6,191 nt of DNA from Nocardia sp. (GTDB lineage: Bacteria; Actinomycetota; Actinomycetes; Mycobacteriales; Mycobacteriaceae), in NCBI GenBank assembly GCA_017354515.1, contig JAFMQT010000288.1, positions 1-6,191 on the forward strand, given 5' to 3'. Of this stretch, positions 5,384 through 6,191 are shown in pieces (within the stretch, counting starts at the first letter, position 1; every line of letters starts with the position of its first letter). The translations under genes were made by a program, and so were the position numbers. The notes beneath the pieces are model-generated. The model was not told the DNA's origin, searched no databases, and saw only the letters and a program-made list of their open reading frames with translations.

Positions 5384-6191
5384 GTGCGTGAACTTCGAGT
5401 AATCGGATTGACGCCCGATTCCGCGCACATCGTGTGCGTCGACGCCGAGACGGGCGTGAAGTACCGGCTCGCCGCCGACGAGAAGTTGCGCGCCGCAGCG
5501 CGTGGAGACCTTGCCCGATTCGGCCAGATCGAGATCGAAACGGAAGCAACTATGCGTCCTCGCGATATTCAGGCCCGCATTCGCGCGGGTGCCTCGGTCG
5601 AACAGGTCACCGAAGAGTCCGGAATGCCGGCCGGGCGGGTGGAGCGATTCGCCTATCCGGTGCTGCTGGAGCGCGCGCGGGCCGCCGAACTCGCGCAGAA
5701 GGCGCATCCGGTGCGGCAGGACGGCCCGGCAGTGGAAACGTTGATCGAGGTGGTCTCGGCGGCGTTCGCCGAGCGCGGCCACAACATCGATATCGCCGAA
5801 TGGGATGCCTGGAAGGACGAGAAGAACTTCTGGGTCGCCCAATTGCAGTGGCAGGCAGGTCGTTCGGTGATCGCCGCGCACTGGCGGTATCAGCCGGACG
5901 CACACGGCGGTGCGGTAACCCCGCTGGACGATCCGGCCTCGGATCTGATCGATCCCGATTTCGGCCGGGCGCTGCGTGGTCTGGCGCCGATCCTGCCCGA
6001 CGCGGCCCCCGAACCCCCCGCGGCCGCCGAGCCGGTATCGCAGGCTCCGGCGCAGCCGGTCGTCGCGCAGGCAGATCAGCACGATTACTACGCGCAGCGT
6101 GCCGCGGTCGGCGGTGGCGCGGTTCCGGTCGCGGCCCAGAGTTCGGCGACCCCCGCCGCCAAGAACCCCCCGGCTCCCGCCGCGAAGGGTG
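5384..6191 (+). CDS. sepH: SepH cell-division protein (DUF3071), 3' end cut by window edge
   Basis: SepH binds FtsZ and promotes its assembly in actinobacterial cell division; this role is known from Streptomyces and mycobacterial homologues and is inferred here. I read 269 codons from GTG 5384 to the edge without a stop. The N terminus MRELRVIGLTPDSAHIVC and the KYRLAADEKLRAAAR segment match the DUF3071 family. Residues about 59-91 (PRDIQARIRAGASVEQVTEESGMP and on) form the conserved helix-turn-helix-like motif, followed by YPVLLERARAAELA. A second conserved part, WDAWKDEKNFWVAQLQWQAGRS to AHWRYQPDAHGGAVTPLDD, extends to about residue 195. From about 205 the chain becomes a Pro/Ala/Gln-rich, probably disordered linker, as in relatives; the C-terminal conserved part lies outside the window. 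The M. tuberculosis homologue, Rv0883c, likewise neighbours serC. Although it follows serC on the same strand, the strong terminator between them suggests its own promoter. Confidence 0.95.
   Translation, partial: MRELRVIGLTPDSAHIVCVDAETGVKYRLAADEKLRAAARGDLARFGQIEIETEATMRPRDIQARIRAGASVEQVTEESGMPAGRVERFAYPVLLERARAAELAQKAHPVRQDGPAVETLIEVVSAAFAERGHNIDIAEWDAWKDEKNFWVAQLQWQAGRSVIAAHWRYQPDAHGGAVTPLDDPASDLIDPDFGRALRGLAPILPDAAPEPPAAAEPVSQAPAQPVVAQADQHDYYAQRAAVGGGAVPVAAQSSATPAAKNPPAPAAKG

Noticed and set aside
5164..5391. 75-codon plus-strand open frame ending over the sepH start, as an upstream regulatory peptide
   Set aside because: Its GTG start has no ribosome binding site and the sequence matches nothing known. 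Overlap with the sepH start alone is weak evidence.
5231..6082. 283-codon minus-strand open frame over sepH
   Set aside because: It is antisense to recognisable SepH and has Arg-rich shadow composition.

Overview
The window is about 6.2 kb of GC-rich DNA from an actinobacterium of the order Mycobacteriales. Nocardia or a close relative fits best. The evidence is the third-position G/C bias, a citrate synthase that closely matches what I recall of mycobacterial CitA, a mycobacterial-type SerC, and a SepH (DUF3071) gene just downstream of serC. I could not run a database search, so genus and family calls rest on motif recognition.

Layout from left to right. A pdxH gene (pyridoxamine 5'-phosphate oxidase) runs leftward and is cut by the left edge, losing roughly its last ten residues. 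It is divergent from citA (citrate synthase 2), and the short gap between them holds two back-to-back -10 boxes flanking an 18-bp near-palindrome. After citA come a terminator-like hairpin and a gene for a Tat-exported polysaccharide deacetylase. That gene converges, with only 9 bp between stop codons, on a leftward gene for an unrecognised 247-residue protein made of two similar modules. Across a 146-bp divergent gap lies serC (phosphoserine aminotransferase), which ends in a strong intrinsic terminator. A gap of about 290 bp with a potentially folded leader precedes sepH, a cell-division protein gene cut by the right edge.

The genes do not form one operon. Strand changes, two terminators and separate promoter candidates suggest five or six transcription units. 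Functionally this is mostly core metabolism (vitamin B6 salvage, TCA-cycle entry, serine synthesis) plus cell envelope and division functions. SerC needs PLP, which PdxH makes, but proximity alone does not prove a functional link.

The most notable feature is how the starts are organised. citA and sepH have near-perfect Shine-Dalgarno sequences. The other four genes lack one, and each has a TANNNT -10 box 6 to 8 nt before its start codon, which is the architecture of leaderless mRNAs. I see no mobile element, CRISPR array, tRNA, rRNA or defence system.
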